Positions 5,939 through 6,982 of a stretch of 6,982 bases of DNA are shown in pieces. The position numbers were made by a program, and so were the translations under genes. The notes under the pieces are model-generated. The model was not told the origin of the DNA. It did no database searches and saw only the letters and a list, made by a program, of their open reading frames with translations. How positions within the stretch are numbered: position 1 is the first letter of the stretch; each line of letters opens with the position of its first letter. Origin of the DNA: an uncultured Gemmatimonadota bacterium (GTDB lineage Bacteria; Gemmatimonadota; Gemmatimonadetes; Gemmatimonadales; GWC2-71-9); the NCBI GenBank assembly GCA_913009915.1, contig CAJVYZ010000144.1, positions 1-6,982 on the forward strand, in the 5' to 3' direction.

Positions 5939-6982
5939 TGGGCTATCCGCATCCTTCCCACGAGAAGGAAACCGTGGTTCTGTCACAGCACTTCGGCGAT
6001 GAAGGCGCCCGCAGCTATCAGGGTTGGGTGGAGCGGGGCGGCTACCAGGCGCTCGAGGCCGCCGTGGCCATGGAGCCCGGCGCCGTCACCGACATCGTCA
6101 AGGCGTCGGGACTTCGGGGGCGCGGCGGCGCCGGATTCCCCACGGGCCTCAAGTGGTCCTTCATGCCTAAGGACAGTGGCAAGGACCACTACCTCGTCTG
6201 TAACGCCGACGAATCGGAACCGGGAACGTTCAAGGATCGCGAGATCATGCGCTGGACGCCCCACGCGCTGATTGAAGGCTGTGCCATCGCCGCGTACGCC
6301 ATCGGCGCCGAGTGCTGCTACGTCTACATCCGGGGAGAGTTCACCGAACCACTGGCCATCATGGCCAAGGCTGTGGCGGAAGCATACGCCAATGGTGTTT
6401 TGGGTGAGAAGCTCCTCGGCACCGGGCCGCGGCTCGACATCATCATCCACCGCGGCGCCGGCGCCTACATCTGTGGCGAAGAAACCGGCTTGATGAATTC
6501 GCTGGAGGGCCGGCGGGGCAATCCCCGCATCAAGCCGCCGTTTCCGGCACAGGCCGGTGTCTTCGGCCTCCCCACCACGGTCAACAACGTGGAAACGCTG
6601 GCCGCCGTCCCGCACATCATCAACCGGGGGGCGGACTGGTACAAGGAGATCTGCCTGGGCAACGAGAAGAGTACCGGCACCAAGCTGTTCTCGGTGTGCG
6701 GCCACGTTCAGAAACCGGGCAACTACGAACTGGCCATGGGCACGCCGCTGGAAGAGCTGATTTTCGACATGGCCGGCGGCATGCTTCCCGGGCGTACCTT
6801 CAAGGCCGTCATTCCGGGCGGCTCGTCCGTGCCGATCATGGACGCCGAGGACATCAAGGGCTGCCTGCTCGACTACGAAGGGGTGGTCGAGCGGGGGTCG
6901 ATGCTCGGATCCGGCGGGGTGATCGTCATGGACGACTCGGCCGACATGGTTTACCAGATTTACCGGCTGACCCGGTTCTATG
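5938..6982 (+). CDS. nuoF: NADH-quinone oxidoreductase subunit F (51 kDa, FMN/NADH), 3' partial
   Basis: NuoF (Nqo1 homologue) binds NADH and FMN and is the electron entry point of complex I. The frame runs open from ATG 5938 to the window end, giving 348 residues of an expected ~430. It begins MGYPHPSHEKETVV; the ATG overlaps the nuoE stop by one base (TAATG), with GGAGGG at 5923-5928. Visible motifs are the glycine-rich GLRGRGGAGFPTGLKW (58-73), CNADESEPGTFKDRE (88-102), GAGAYICGEETGLMNSLEGRRGNPR (174-198), KPPFPAQAGVFGLPTTVNNVETL (199-221) and IPGGSSVP (292-299). The expected Cys ligands of 4Fe-4S cluster N3 (CGxCxPC and a later Cys) lie just past the window end, so they cannot be checked. 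No frameshift or unusual residue is seen. nuoG and the membrane-arm genes would be expected downstream. Confidence 0.97.
   Translation, partial: MGYPHPSHEKETVVLSQHFGDEGARSYQGWVERGGYQALEAAVAMEPGAVTDIVKASGLRGRGGAGFPTGLKWSFMPKDSGKDHYLVCNADESEPGTFKDREIMRWTPHALIEGCAIAAYAIGAECCYVYIRGEFTEPLAIMAKAVAEAYANGVLGEKLLGTGPRLDIIIHRGAGAYICGEETGLMNSLEGRRGNPRIKPPFPAQAGVFGLPTTVNNVETLAAVPHIINRGADWYKEICLGNEKSTGTKLFSVCGHVQKPGNYELAMGTPLEELIFDMAGGMLPGRTFKAVIPGGSSVPIMDAEDIKGCLLDYEGVVERGSMLGSGGVIVMDDSADMVYQIYRLTRFY

Noticed and set aside
169..6982. A novel defence, mobile or biosynthetic system
   Set aside because: All coding sequence is accounted for by a peptidase, dcd and nuoA-F; no integrase, transposase, toxin-antitoxin pair or unknown ORF remains.

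Overview
The window is one end of a GC-rich bacterial contig. Bases 1-167 are not biological: a G- and T-rich low-complexity run (1-109) leads into a perfect 58-base copy of the Illumina P5/TruSeq universal adapter (110-167). Genuine genomic sequence starts at about 168.

Layout after the artefact: (i) a 5'-truncated gene on the + strand for an M28B zinc metallopeptidase of the glutamate carboxypeptidase II / transferrin-receptor-like family (169-1713); (ii) a short convergent intergenic region built from a 9/18-bp repeat, with purine-rich units on one side, pyrimidine-rich units on the other, and a 16-bp perfect inverted repeat that probably works as a bidirectional terminator; (iii) dcd, dCTP deaminase, on the - strand (1807-2385), with a good sigma70-type promoter; (iv) a 200-bp divergent intergenic region carrying, 12 bp before nuoA, a palindrome that closely matches the operator of the NADH/NAD+-sensing repressor Rex; (v) the start of a complex I operon, nuoA-nuoB-nuoC-nuoD-nuoE-nuoF, on the + strand (2586 to the window end). 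All adjacent nuo genes overlap by 1-10 bp, and nuoF is cut by the window end.

The nuo genes encode a membrane subunit (NuoA), the N2-cluster subunit (NuoB), the peripheral-arm connecting subunits (NuoC, NuoD, encoded separately and not fused), and the NADH-oxidising module (NuoE with a 2Fe-2S site, NuoF with FMN/NADH sites). Together they carry electrons from NADH to quinone. A Rex-type site in front would link transcription of the NADH-consuming enzyme to the NADH/NAD+ ratio, as known in Streptomyces. That link is inferred here from the motif alone.

Organism: high GC, Thermus-like features in NuoB and NuoD, separate nuoC/nuoD, and an M28B peptidase next to housekeeping genes suggest a free-living respiratory bacterium, perhaps Gemmatimonadota or Acidobacteriota from a metagenome. 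The phylum is a guess. I see no mobile element, CRISPR array, RNA gene or defence-type system. The most interesting items are the candidate Rex operator and the intergenic repeat that supplies an identical last two codons plus stop to two unrelated convergent genes.
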